Shown piece by piece: positions 47,901 to 58,800 of a stretch of 64,000 nt of DNA. The DNA is from Limonium bicolor (Eukaryota; Streptophyta; Magnoliopsida; Caryophyllales; Plumbaginaceae): NCBI GenBank assembly GCA_023374045.1, contig CM041780.1:31924337-31988336 (forward strand), given 5' to 3'. Below the pieces are notes generated by a model. The model saw only the letters and a program-made list of their open reading frames with translations, did not search any database and was not told where the DNA came from. The number at the start of each line of letters is the position of its first letter. Position 1 is the first letter of the stretch. Position numbers and translations under genes: made by a program.

Positions 47901-48964
47901 ACAAAAAATAGAAAAATCATCGAACGCAAAAAAGGGAAACCTAATGGATGGGGAAGTAATTATTAAAACCACATAGGTGGAATGTGTAATTTCACCACAC
48001 GAGAGATGTAATTTTCTCAAATATTTTATAAGCAGTGATTATATTTGTTGGGTGTTTCAATCAGCTCACGTTGTGCCATTGGTCAAAAGGGGAAAAATAA
48101 AACAAAAATTGGAAACCGTCTGCAGATGATGCGATATATTGAAGTTGTTTTCTATTTCAACATTGACGTTAACTTGTGCTAAAAGTCCGCAGATGCAAAT
48201 TCAACGACTACTTGGCTTTCTTTATTTCATCTATGATACATCTAGATTTATAACTAAGCTGTCAATGATAGAGAAGATGATCTTGATGTAGCAATTAACC
48301 TTGATATTGAACGAGATATAATTGATCGATTTAGATACGTACGTACCATCTGTTGGCAATACAACTCAGGAGAATCATCGGAACTCTCGGCTAAACCACG
48401 TCCATGGATGGAGGCTGGGAAGAAAAACTGGGTTTGGAGATGAGAAGTAGAATGACTTGCTTGTGATGGAGAAGATTGTTTCTTGCAAGGGAGCCACGTT
48501 TCAGCAATGTGAACAGGGATACACCACTTGTGTATCTTTTCTTGGCTTACTGTCAGAAGCAGTGATATAAACCCCAGCAACATCAACTCTACAAACAAGA
48601 GTACATAGGATGAGATTAAGGTTTCTCTCTTTCTGTACACAATAAGTAACTTCAAACTAAATTTGGGTAATTTTGCTTGAACTATGAAGTAACGCAAATA
48701 GCTGGGTCATAATATTAATGGTAAGCGCAGACTCGCAGTAGTAGTGATTATCATCAAGTTATATATATAATTAGGGTGATTTTAATTACCTTCTTTGATC
48801 TTCTGTATTGCTCCGTGGAGTGGTTTGTTATCTTTTTCCAGGAAATAGTTACCAGCCCAGTGAAGCAGCCTCTCGACGATCAGGGAGATGGTAACGATGA
48901 TGGCGCAGAGAAAAGCCACCATCCAAGTAGGCGAATACTCTATTGTTGTTCCTCCACCTGCCAT
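37616..48964 (-). CDS. MLO: MLO family seven-transmembrane protein, 13 exons
   Basis: MLO proteins are plant plasma-membrane proteins with seven helices and a calmodulin-binding tail; clade V members govern powdery-mildew susceptibility, others act in tip growth and root responses. Exons (minus strand): 48964-48790, 48588-48347, 40871-40755, 40666-40606, 40490-40423, 40316-40242, 40138-40050, 38906-38857, 38784-38744, 38637-38419, 38334-38267, 38104-38044, 37951-37616. Each joins in frame at GT-AG borders: 1602 nt, 533 residues plus stop. Family signatures include SPTWMVA (helix 1), ELMLLGFISLLL (helix 2), HLHIFIFVLA (helix 3), FLKQFYHSVT, TYFWVAFIP, LLLAVGTKLEHVIAQLA, HFWFKKP, FQNSYEIAFFFWIW and CSYSTLPLYAIVTQMGS. 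Residue choices fit the MLO1-like clade from memory. The second cytosolic loop (exons 4-5) is shorter than usual. Introns 2 and 7 are expanded by transposons. Confidence 0.9.
38956..39999. mobile_element. Non-autonomous hAT element in MLO intron 7, 1044 bp
   Basis: Ends CAGGGGCGGAGC and (reverse-complemented right end) CAGCGGCGGAGC; 8-bp target duplication ATGATAGG at 38948-38955 and 40000-40007, as expected for hAT. GGGGGGCC-type runs lie just inside both ends. No transposase. Without it, intron 7 would be only about 91 bp. Confidence 0.9.
40050..40871 (-). CDS. MLO: MLO exons 3-7 (residues 140-276)
   Basis: Exon 3 holds helix 3. Exons 4 and 5 encode the second cytosolic loop (WKAWEKAIRDRQQ, then KFLERGAHGW), which appears to lack about a dozen residues, including the usual RFRFTH-like stretch. 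Exon 6 has FLKQFYHSVTEAEYYTMR; exon 7 has PHFDFHGYIMRAFVDDF. All borders are GT-AG with matching phases. Confidence 0.85.
41086..41810 (+). pseudogene. LINE ORF2 fragment, 5' part
   Basis: Readable blocks include VRDILIKSVLQTILSYVMG, IIRQFWCSG, KGICWLCKSMDYGGLRLND and ALLAHQ, typical of the plant LINE reverse-transcriptase C-terminal region. Stops and frameshifts break it, and the upstream RT core is missing, so it is 5'-truncated. It lies in MLO intron 2, opposite in orientation to the gene. A copia element splits it at 41811-41815. Confidence 0.8.
41816..42013 (-). repeat. Copia 3' LTR
   Basis: 198 bp. On the minus strand it starts TACCAAGACTAATG and ends TTAGTCCTCGTA, directly after the polypurine tract. 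Confidence 0.93.
42002..46213 (-). pseudogene. Copia gag-pol polyprotein, one internal stop
   Basis: The first ATG after the primer site is at 46213-46211. Domains in order: gag (about residues 30-225), an RGG-rich linker, CCHC zinc knuckle (CQICEKPGH, about residue 307), protease DTGATDH (about 356), pre-integrase zinc motif (TWHLRLGHPS), integrase core, RT with LVAQGYSQ and YVDDIILTG, and RNase H with DADWA, SKKQNTVARST and EAEYRAVA. A TAA at 43234-43232 interrupts RT just before the conserved QLDISNAFLHGD; the frame is otherwise continuous to the stop overlapping the 3' LTR start. About 1400 codons, normal for copia. Short LTRs suggest an Ale-like lineage, tentatively. Confidence 0.93.
46227..46238 (-). 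promoter_or_regulatory. Copia primer binding site
   Basis: TGGTATCAGAGC on the minus strand, complementary to initiator-Met tRNA, immediately inside the 5' LTR. Confidence 0.92.
46239..46436 (-). repeat. Copia 5' LTR
   Basis: 198 bp; one difference from the 3' LTR (CCCCGTA against CCTCGTA at the end). Confidence 0.93.
46442..47330 (+). pseudogene. LINE ORF2 fragment, 3' part
   Basis: Continues the LINE after the copia element: a zinc-binding RVT-type region (AWKVLQGIIPCLALILSRC, then a Cys/His set) to about 46660, followed by an RNase H-like domain beginning NVDGSVG near 46887. Several stops break it. The 3' end lies near 47330 in A-rich sequence. Confidence 0.75.
47486..48018. mobile_element. 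Foldback-type MITE with long inverted arms
   Basis: The outer ends GGAAAATTACATC and GAGATGTAATTTTCTC are inverted repeats, and similarity between arms continues for about 240 bp each side (for example GAGATGCTTAAATG against CATTTAAGCATCCC). The loop is under 60 bp. No clear target duplication. It lies in MLO intron 2 beyond the LINE. Confidence 0.7.
48347..48964 (-). CDS. MLO: MLO exons 1-2 (residues 1-139)
   Basis: Exon 1 (48964-48790) starts at the ATG of MAGGG, gives a short extracellular N-terminus and helix 1, and ends one base into a Glu codon. Intron 1 is 201 bp. Exon 2 (48588-48347) carries helix 2 and the first extracellular loop with WLPC, then stops at a GTACGT donor. Phase is 0 at the end of exon 2. 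Confidence 0.9.
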
Positions 48965-49369
48965 TGCCGACTATCTCACCCTCTTGCCGAGAATACATAC
49001 ATATATCTCCGTCACCGTAGTACGTATGAGAGTTCCTGGAATGATGGGAAGATATGGAGCCTGCAACGGGGTGTGATTACATTATGTACCGACCGGAATA
49101 TTGGACCTATATTCATTGACCTGGACCTAATGTAATTAAGTTGGATGTACAATTCAATCATGTAAATGAACTCTTTAGTAATAAAAATTATTATATGGGT
49201 GTCTCTATGATCGATTTTAAGGCCGTAGACTTGCTTTATTTTATTAAGAAGACAAGATTGACGCAAGAATGAGATCATAATATTGAATTAAATAATTAAT
49301 TAGACTTTTCGGTATGGACCACTATAAAATATATCTACCACTCCTTGCTTTACTATTTATTTCATTGAG
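48965..49369 (-). promoter_or_regulatory. Presumed MLO promoter and 5' UTR
   Basis: Lies directly upstream of the MLO start on the minus strand. No gene and no confident TATA box or transcript start could be picked by eye. Repeats begin beyond it. Confidence 0.35.
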
Positions 49370-49499
49370 CACTAGACTATAAATCATGGTGTTCTCATGG
49401 GTAATTTTGGTGACCCAACAATTCTAGATGTTTTCTTAAAAGTAAAGTTACATATTTATAGGATGACACTTAATATTAGTACATAGATTTGGTTATACA

Positions 49500-50830
49500 A
49501 CATACCAAGATACATTACTATGTATTAGGTCTATGGAGACAACTTTTCTTGCCTCTGTGAATCAACAAGTTGTCTCTGAAGAGACTTAGAGACGATAATC
49601 TGGTTGCCTCCGAAGATACTTACAAATGACAAAATGGTTGCCTTTGAAGATACTTAGAGACGACAAAATGGTTGTCTCTATGTTGCCTCCAAAAGGTTGC
49701 CACAGTTGGTTATGGAGGCGACTAAATGATAGGGATGGCAATGGGTGACGGGTACCCGTTTCACCCGACCCGTAAAAACGGGTGAAAAACCCGAAATAAA
49801 CGGGTGAAAAACAGGTGACGGGTGAAACGGGTGCGGGTGACGGGTCGGGTCGGGTGAAGATTTTTCACCCGGTCACCCGACCCGTTCACTCGATCCATCA
49901 CCCGTATGTACTTATATTAAATAAAAAATATACTTATCTCATATTTGTTGAGATAATTTAGAAATATTTTGGCTAATACTCCATGTTTTAATTATGTTAT
50001 TGATACTAGATGATGTGGTACATACTATTGAATAAATATGAATGATTTTTTTAAAAAAATTAAGCTTATATAAAGTGTTAAAAACAAAAAAAATTGCTAA
50101 AAAAAATATATAAACGGGTGACGGGTTCACCCGTTTCACCCGCGGGTGACGGGTGATGAAGTTGCGGGTGACGGGTCGGGTCGGGTGATGCGGGTGAAAA
50201 ACAGGTGACGGGTCGGGTGATGCTCCACCCAACCCAAACCCGACCCATTGTCATCCCTACTAAATGATTTACATTTACTGATTCAATCTATGGAGGCAAC
50301 GCTTCTTGCCTCCTTTGATTGAGGTCCAGTGAGGCAAGCTAAAACTCGCCTTCATTGGTCTTTTTTGGAAACACCCACCATCACAAGCGATGGAGGCATG
50401 CGGTGTGACTCGTCTCCATTAATATTAAGAAAATGAGGTAACCAACTTAACTCGCCTCCATTGATGTTAAACATATGAGGTAAGTAGATAGACTCACCTC
50501 CCATGATCTGTGTAACAACTTCTACCACCATAAGCAATGGAGACAACCAGCTTAACTCGCCTCTATTGGTCTGTTTGGAAGCACCCACCCTCACAAGCAA
50601 TATGAAGGCAACCGGTTTGACTCGCCTTCATTGATATTAAACAAATGAGGCAACCACCTTAACTCGCCTTCATTGATGTTAAACAAATGAGGCAAGTAGA
50701 TAGACTTGCCTCCCTTGATCTGTGTAAAAAATTCCTACCACCATAAGTAATGGAGGTAACCCGCTAACTCGCCTCCATTGATATTCAACAAATGAGGCAA
50801 CTGAAAAGGTAGCCCCGGTTGATCTTTTAC
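49500..50830. repeat. GAGGCAA/TTGCCTC-rich repeat region
   Basis: Many copies of GAGGCAA, CTCGCCTCCATTGAT and their complements, organised in part as a tandem duplication of about 220 bp (compare 50470-50545 with 50690-50770). This resembles the subterminal repeats of a CACTA-like element, but neither end was identified. A hAT MITE is inserted at 49730. Confidence 0.6.
49730..50259. mobile_element. hAT-type MITE, 530 bp
   Basis: Ends TAGGGATGGCAATGGGT and, reverse-complemented, TAGGGATGACAATGGGT; 8-bp target duplication CTAAATGA at 49722-49729 and 50260-50267. The interior is rich in CGGGTGACGGGT on both arms with an AT-rich middle. Confidence 0.9.
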
Positions 50831-51075
50831 TTTGAAAATAAAAATAAAAATACTGAATTCATACAGGGTTTGCAAATGCACACAGGGCATACATGCTGCC
50901 ATGGGCGGCTCTTTGGGTGTTCCACCCTGTTCAATGGAACAGGGCCCCCAAAATTTAGGGGCCCCAATATTTTGTTCCTATTTTTTTATTGTATATGATT
51001 ATTTTTGAAAGATAGAAAATTTATAAAAGTAAATAAGAACATTAGATTAAATTTTAACAATATTAATTATAAGTG
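50831..51075. other. AT-rich DNA with a GGGGCCCC transposon-like patch
   Basis: The phrase ACAGGGCCCCCAAAATTTAG (50940-50959) and flanking GGGGCCCC resemble hAT subterminal sequence, but no matching second end was found. Confidence 0.35.
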
Positions 51076-51473
51076 AAATACCCCTAAATTAATTTAAATT
51101 AATTTAGGGGATTTCTTTTATTAAACCATAAATAATACTATTAATTATTAAATTATTGTATGGAATTATGAATAATAAATTATTATATTCTTATATGGAA
51201 TTATGAAAATTAAATCATGGGATTTATTCTATTTAATCCTAAAGAATACTATTAAATATTGGATTACTATATATTATTATACAATATTATGAATTTAATA
51301 ATAAGATTCATAAATCAATAAATCTTGGAAAAATTTCTAAACACTCCAAGTATATTATAAGGATTTAAGAAATAGTTGGAACATTAATTTGAATCATAAA
51401 AGTCAATATAAAATCATGGAGACCATAAAGCTTCTTAAGCCTTGCTAGAGTTGACTTTTTGAGAATGGTCAAA
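51076..51473 (+). mobile_element. Possible truncated gypsy LTR start
   Basis: Begins TGAAATACCCCTAAATT, like the starts of the other giant LTRs, followed by 0.4 kb of AT-rich DNA cut by element C. Only this one diagnostic word supports it. Confidence 0.35.
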
Positions 51474-53675
51474 TGAAATACCCCGACCTTAAATATAGTG
51501 ATTAAAACCATTCTAATCCGTATTTAAGAGCCTAATAACGCTTAAGAAATATTGGTAAGGAAAAATAAATCCAAAAGAAATAAATAAACGCTTAAAAAGC
51601 GTAAAACGCTAAATAAGCGTTAAATAACCATAGGAGGTATGAGACCCCGGATAGCGTATTATATGGATTCCAAAGGTTTAATAATACCTAAATAATATAT
51701 GGGAACAACTCCCGAAGAAAACGGATCCAAATAATGAATTAAAACGCTAATAGAGCTTTAGAGCATGTTTTTCGAGAAAACCCGAAAACGTGACTTTAAG
51801 TGGTCAAACAGACCCCTATAAGTTATAAATCATTAAATAATAATTATTAAGCAATTATGGAAGCTTAATAACCAATAAAAATAATTAAACAAGAAAATTC
51901 CGGAAAACGAGCCCGGTTAGTGAATAGTACCTAAACCGGGTAAAATAACGAGCGTTTGGGAAAAGACGACGAAAAACGCTCCAGCTAGTGTAACAGTAAG
52001 GGGGCCGGTTTTAATAAGTTAAAAAGCCCTCAAACACACTCACATACTAGCTAATTAATTAAGAGACAAAAGCAAAAAGTAAAAAGGGGTAAAAGTACCC
52101 CACTTACTCTCTCACCTCACTCATTTCTCTACTCTCTCATCTCTCTCCTTCCTCCTCACCGATTTCTCTCTCCCTCTCTCTTCTGGCTGCTGCGATTTTG
52201 GGAGCTCCACAAGAAGCTCTAATGGCTTCCCTTCCTTCTTCCTCATGCTCTAGCTCCATTTGAGCTCCAAATGTAAAATAAAATACATATTTGAACTCCC
52301 CTCTTCAAGCTCTACATTTCTATCTTTTCAAAATCCGAAAATGAGCAACTTTATCTCCATGGGTTTTCCCCATTTGAAGAGAAAAGCACACCATTATGGA
52401 GCTTGGAGTCTCCTCTTTCCAACAAGGTAAAAATCTCCATAAAAGATTCAAGTTTTCTCCACCTTCCTTTGGTAACCGATTTTTGCCCATTGTAATGCCT
52501 TGTTTTCTCTCTCTCTTTTGAGCATCAATTTCACCTTGCAATGGTGGTAGATTCTCCTTCTTGAACCAAGGGCTAAAACCCCTCCTAACACACCCCAAAG
52601 GTAAACCCTAGAAACTTGCTTTAAGCATTTCAATGAACTAGCATTAATTTAAGGGTTAGTATTTTAATTGCACTTGTTTATGTGTGCTTTGGGTGATGGG
52701 AATGGAGTTTGGCAACTCCATTCCCCATGTGACCGAATTGTACAAGGAAGAGAGGAGAAGAGGTGGAAAAGAAAAGAGGAAATAAGAGCTTAAGGTAAGA
52801 GCTCTTTCTTGAAGGCTAAATTTAATGCATTAGAGTAATGGGAATGGGTAAACCGATTTAAAGAACCCAAAGAATGTATTGGTAATGTAATTGTGGAATT
52901 TTGGGTATTTGTGAACTAGTATGTGAATTGTAGGCCTTGGAGCCAAGTGTATTGTGTATGTGCATTAGTAATGTGGATTGAGGAAGTAAGGATGTATTGG
53001 TATTGTAACTGAGGAAGTATTGGTGTGCTAAGATTTTGTATGTGTGCTGGTAGAACCCTTGTGGTTTGGCTAGATTAGGAATGAGTTTGATGAGAAAGTA
53101 CATATGTGGAGAAGTAAGAAATGTAGATGAACTATTACAAAATTTTTGGTAGGAGTATGTACATGTATGGATGACTTGGTGAATGGGAAAACCAAGGTGT
53201 GTATTGGAGTTAGTAGAGAGGTTTAATAACTATGGAATAGTAGTTGTGGTAAGAGAATGAAAGGATATAAAATCTGTAGCAAGAGGTATTGGATTGCCTT
53301 GGAGAAACTAGGAAGAACTAGAGTATAAGACTTGGTAAAATGAAGGTTGGACTTGGGTATAGATGGTGTAATTACTTGGGAATGTATTTGGGATGCTAGT
53401 AATGGTATTGGTAGTAGAAGTATTGGATGGGAGAATTGAGTTTTGAAAATCTGTAGCAAAAACAAGTAGGAAAAACTAGTGTAAGTGCTGGAATGAATTT
53501 AGAAAACAAGTGAGTGGATTAGTATAGAATGGTGTAATAAATTAAGGGATGAACTAAGGGGTATTAGGAGGTTTAATTAGTGTTAATACATGTGGGATTG
53601 AGTGTAGGAACAATGGGGAAGTAATGGGCAAGAAGAGGGACTGAAAACAGAATTTAAAACTGAAATACTGGGCCG

Positions 53676-54065
53676 GACCGACCTTGGGACCGGACTTGCA
53701 AGGTCGGTCGAGCCCAGATTTACAAAGGACGGAAACCTTCTGGAATGGACCGACCTTGGGACCGGACATGCATGGTCGGTCGGCCAGAAGAATTTCCCGT
53801 AATGTAACCTACTGGAATGGACCGACCTTGCGACCGGACTTGCAAGGTCGGTCGACTCAAAATTTTTCCGTCATGAAACTTATTGGAATGGACCGACCTT
53901 GCGACCGGACTTGCAAGGTCGGTCGGGCCAAAATTCTCCGTCGTGTAACACTAGAATGGACCGACCTTGGGACCGGACTTGCAAGGTCGGTCGGCCCTGA
54001 AATTTTCCCAGCGTATTGTCCTACTGACTTCGACCGACCTTGGGACCGGACTTGTAAGGTCGGTC
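53676..54065 (+). repeat. GGTCGG hairpin array, 6 units, element C LTR
   Basis: Units start at 53676, 53748, 53820, 53891, 53959 and 54032, a period of 68-73 bp. Arms are GACCGACCTTG/CAAGGTCGGTC around GGACCGGACTT-like loops, with one changed arm in unit 2 (CATGGTC) and a G-U-compatible change in unit 6 (GTAAGGTC). Spacers between units share little beyond a TGGAATG lead-in. Confidence 0.85.
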
Positions 54066-55238
54066 GAGTCTTACAAAAAAAATGTGTAATTAAATAATTA
54101 TATATATATATGTATACCCACATATTCATATGTACATATATGTAAGTATACCAATGTTAAGTAAGGAAATAAACTTAAAGAAAGTAAACAATGTGTAAGT
54201 ATAAGAACTTCAAAGACTTAGTAAGTATGAGTTAGGAAACGTGAGAGTAATCGAGTTAAGTTAATGATAGTTAGATTAATCACTCGATTGTATGTATATC
54301 ATAGGATTTGAATTGTGAACACCGGAGGAACGTCGGATACAAGTACAACGGTGAACGGTATAATTTCTTCATGCCCTGTATCCTAATCTGGTTACCCCGA
54401 TTTGTGTGCTTATTTGATCACCTAATAAGATAAATGCATGAATCGGACTATATTGCACTTACTTGTGCTTGTTTACATTGTTCTTGATATTTGTCTTGAA
54501 CAATAGTTTGTATAATTCATGAAATATATGAATGATGATGAACTGTATTCGAATCTTGTATTGTACCTAAGTATTGTATTGTATTTCATATGGATGTGTA
54601 TTGGGCAATGTATTCGTGTATGTGGCTTGAGTGAATGACTTCTACTAATTCCTAACCACCTAACTCCTAACAAAAGTACTAAGTAAATTGGAATGAGTAG
54701 AAGTCCGATATAGCTTCGGCCACGCGTGAGGATGAGGAGACACAAGAGGTTGGATCCGATTCCTGGTTCTTAAACTGGTCCACGGCCCAAATCCCTTAAA
54801 TGGGTAGCATCCCTGATTAGTGAACCAAGTAAAGCCTGGTGGTGGGACGGTGTAGTCCCTGCCCAGAGGTCATACCGACTTAACATGAGTAAGAGTAAGT
54901 AAGTAAGTATGGATCAGGAAGTATGTATGAGTATGAGTATGTATGCGTAAGTACTGTGGAACGAGTAAAAGAGTAATCTCCACCCGATTAACCCGGGTGG
55001 ACCAACATGAGCTAACAAGGATGGTGTATCGTGTAAGTATTGCGTAAGTATGTATATGAATTGGGTATTGTGGACCTCGGAAAGGTAAGAACGTATCAGA
55101 TGGCTTGTATGGGTTACCATGTATGTATTGAAGTGTGTGTATTGATGTGTATGTATGTATTCCTTGCGTAATGTATTGTAATGTTATGTATAAGAGCATG
55201 TATGCATGTATGTTTGAATGAAATCAATCGCATGTATT

Positions 55239-55327
55239 CGACCAAGTGGTCGGCGTACCCTCACTAGTACGCGGGGTATGCGGTTATCATGCTCAGCGAA
55301 AGCTGACCCCCTCGGGGGAACGTTTTT
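55239..55327 (+). promoter_or_regulatory. Three-hairpin block, element C 5' LTR
   Basis: CGACCA/TGGTCG around AG (55239-55252), CAGC/GCTG closed by GAAA (55294-55305) and CCCCC/GGGGG around TC (55307-55318), then a T-run. Same order and position as the block in B, with different loops and stem lengths. Confidence 0.6.
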
Positions 55328-55818
55328 AGTGTGCAGGTACCCGAAGAGGATATGGTCAAGGCACGAGACCGGTGACTACATTTGGATAGTTAGTAGTAGA
55401 ATGTAGAGGTGTACTAAGTAGCACACCCCCTACACCTAGGGAGCAAGTAGTTTGTGAGGAATGGGTAGTAGTTAGACTCTTAATAAGCATGTATGGAATT
55501 GAAAGAGGTATTCTACTTGTATAAGGATCTTAGTAAACTCGGTATATTAACATGTATTGAACTTATGGAGTATTGTATTGAATGGGAAGTTGTAACACCT
55601 AATTGGTAATTGTAGTGAAGCTTGTATTTGTGTAGCATTCGGATATTCCGGTCCATCAGACCGATGCTGTATGTAGAAGTAGTAGCCTTGTTAGTCACGT
55701 GGGTGACTAACGACATTGTATCACCCACTGTATGTAAGTAAGTATCCGCTGCGTGACTCGGAAGCACGAGGAGATTGGACGGTAATGATTGTATTAATGG
55801 TAGGGGTGTTACAAAAAG

Positions 55819-55830
55819 TGGTATCAGAGC
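55819..55830 (+). promoter_or_regulatory. Primer binding site, element C
   Basis: TGGTATCAGAGC five bases after the LTR end, matching initiator-Met tRNA. Confidence 0.92.
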
Positions 55831-58800
55831 GAAGTATCGCTCCGATGACTGGAAATACCGAGTTTAGGAAATACCGAGTTAGGAATTAGAAGCTTAGGGC
55901 TAAGGGCTGAGTGTTAGCATTGGAGATATGCTAGTTAGAAAGTACCGGTGAGTACCGGATACCTACAATACCAGACCCGCCCTCCACAAACCCATTGTAT
56001 AACTTGGGAATGGACGCCAGAGAGAAGAAAAGCCTTCTCATACTCGGGGAAAACCCGATCTGGGAGTTGTGAAGCAATCACACAGTAAACAAGAACCGAC
56101 ACGTAGTAGATTCCAAGAACTGGAAGTCCCGTAGATGAATCCCGGTTGAGCTACAACAATACCCGCACTTAATAGCGGCAGGATCAGCACTCCAATCACA
56201 AGGAGGCTGCAACTTACAACAGCATGGGGCGACATGCTTAGCAGTCGCGAAACCTGGCTAGTCAACCAGTAGCAGGAAAAGAAGCACTAACCGTGCAACG
56301 GAATGGAGAAGGAGCAGTAATGGAAACCAAGACACAAGTCTATGGAACATTAATAGCTAGATAATACCACCAAAGGTATACCAGCTGGCTAAGGACATAG
56401 TCGGGAGTGATTGACTCCAAAACTACAACGCCAAAAAGGTTACAACCTGGCCAATATAGCTCAGACAGCTACAAGAACATTCACAAGATATAATCTGATG
56501 CAACTACAACCGTAGTGCCTAAACCAACTCAGGCTCAGTAACCACAACATTGTGGGAACAAGCAGCAAGGAAAGACACAACCAAATCAAAAAGGGGAACC
56601 CCCATGGATTGGAGAGGTACCCTGATCAACGACAGCCGTGTCAAATTACTGAGAAGTCACTCTAGAGACTAATTAACCTAAGTAGATGATCGATAAGATC
56701 AAAGGAAGAGTCAACAAGACTATCAAGTACTAGTGAAAACCATACCGTGACCGATATCGGTTTACCCAAAAAACCACCAGTACCACGCACTTGCCACGGC
56801 AAGTGCAGTAAGGACAGAGATACGTAAAGGAACTCTAACACACCACAGGTACATAGTAATGTACCGTGACTACGATGAAGCCACTACAGGATTACTCATC
56901 CTAAAACTGAAAGAAATAAAACTTGGAAGGGCCTAACGGCCTGACCATTGTATTAAGGACATACCAGTCAGCGAGAAGCTGGACTTGGTCAAGTTTTCGA
57001 ACATGGCTATGCCATGAAGAACTTCTTTTAACACCGTACCATGATTTCAAAACCAAAATTTTCTTTCAAACCACAACCCTTCTTTTAAACCTTGGATTTT
57101 AAAACCAAACCAACAGCATTACGGTGAGTATCGTGGAATGATACAAGAGGAGTTGACAATAGAATACTTCACCTAGGTGTGTGACGAACACTACGAGTGT
57201 ACCTAATTGCGGGATGTGGGACAACCGCACTCCGAAGGAGCTTGCGGGCCTGACATATAGTTGGGTAAGTGGTAACGTATCAATAAGGTACCCCACGTAT
57301 GTATACATGTAGTGTACGAAGCACAGGAAGTAGTCAACTCCATTCTACGGACCATGAGTATGTTCAAGCAGAACAGCTGGACACCTCAGACGATGAAGGA
57401 GAAGGAACTCAGCTAGGTAGTAAGTATAAAGGAACTCAGAGAATCCATCTGAAGATAAGTAATGAAGGTTAGGAAGTGCAAGAGCACCGACTAATAAGTA
57501 TAGACATTGGATATGTCTCAAGGACTTCAAACAAATACATGACAGCTGGGAAGTATACCCAGCCTAAACACAGTAAGGCAATCGCCTAACGTGAACACCA
57601 CAATGCTCAACAAACGGGACAGGGTTCCCAAGAGCAATTACAAGATTACCACTAAATATAACCCATCATCAAAGAGGACATTTAAACCTAGTCTCAAGCA
57701 CTAGGAGCAAGTATAAAAGGTCTACCCAACGACGGGAGATGTTATAACCCGAAAGGGAATAGCTTAAATACAATACCACAAGGCGGTATAGTAGACACGA
57801 CATATCAAAAATATTAGCCGGATGTAACGGCATAACTAACAACACCCAGGAGCAATCCTTGAAGGGTGTCTGAGTTAATAACAGCTGAACAAGCGTCATG
57901 ATAATAGCACGGAAGCTAGAACGAACACTCGGTTAGGACACCGAAGGGGTTCCACTTAACAGGAAATACCCTAAAGTAAAAAGGTCACTAATTAGCACCA
58001 GATTACCTTAAAGGGTCTCCTATGAATGGAAGCGTGATGTCACGACTTACCACGGAGCCCAGCAATACCTCCAACCTATGGGGTATACATGGAGTGGAAA
58101 CATGTATAAACAGCTTGCAAGAAGCATAGCTTGCAGCAATAAGGCTCAGAAGCCGTAAATCAAATACGTTATTTAAACTTAAACGGTTGCAAAACCGGCA
58201 CCATTTGTTAGCAAGACTTGCAAGAGGTATTGCCTCATACGACAAGAAATCAACAACTGGACCATCAATTCAAACCCAACTTTATAAGTGGCTTGGAGTA
58301 ATGACCAACTCAGTGTCACTGTCACTAGAGCATCAGTCTAGTATACAGTTAACAAGCCGTTAATTACCTTCATGCCTTCTGTAGCAATGGTACACAGAGG
58401 CATAAGAATCGCGATAATGCCAATATTGGCCTAGTCCCCACTAGGACACTACGAGAAACCCAAAGGAAGGTACCCCTCGTTAATCAAAGATCACCAAGGT
58501 GGTGAAGATGTGAACCCTTAGAAAAGGCTTCCTTCTACTATAGCAATGAGCCTAGGCATATGGATATTGCCTAGAGGTGATGGGATAAGGAAATGAGATT
58601 TCCAAACCATTACGATTTAAAGGAGTAAGTATACTCCATATACACCCAAGTATGTGGTGAACCATTTTGTAAACACCAATGCGGTAAACCTTGTCATGAA
58701 ACCTGTGAGTGGAGATAAACCCCTCCACAATCACTTACATTTATCAGTAATAAAATACTCTTCAAATAGAGAAAGGAATCAGAGGACCCTTGAAGTTCCT

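Larger units (their letters stand above)
51474..55813 (+). repeat. Element C 5' LTR
   Basis: 4340 bp, TGAAATACCCC to GTGTTACA. Contains a CT-rich leader (52100-52330), a six-unit hairpin array (53676-54065), GTAT-rich low-complexity sequence (54885-55215) and the three-hairpin block (55239-55327). Confidence 0.9.
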
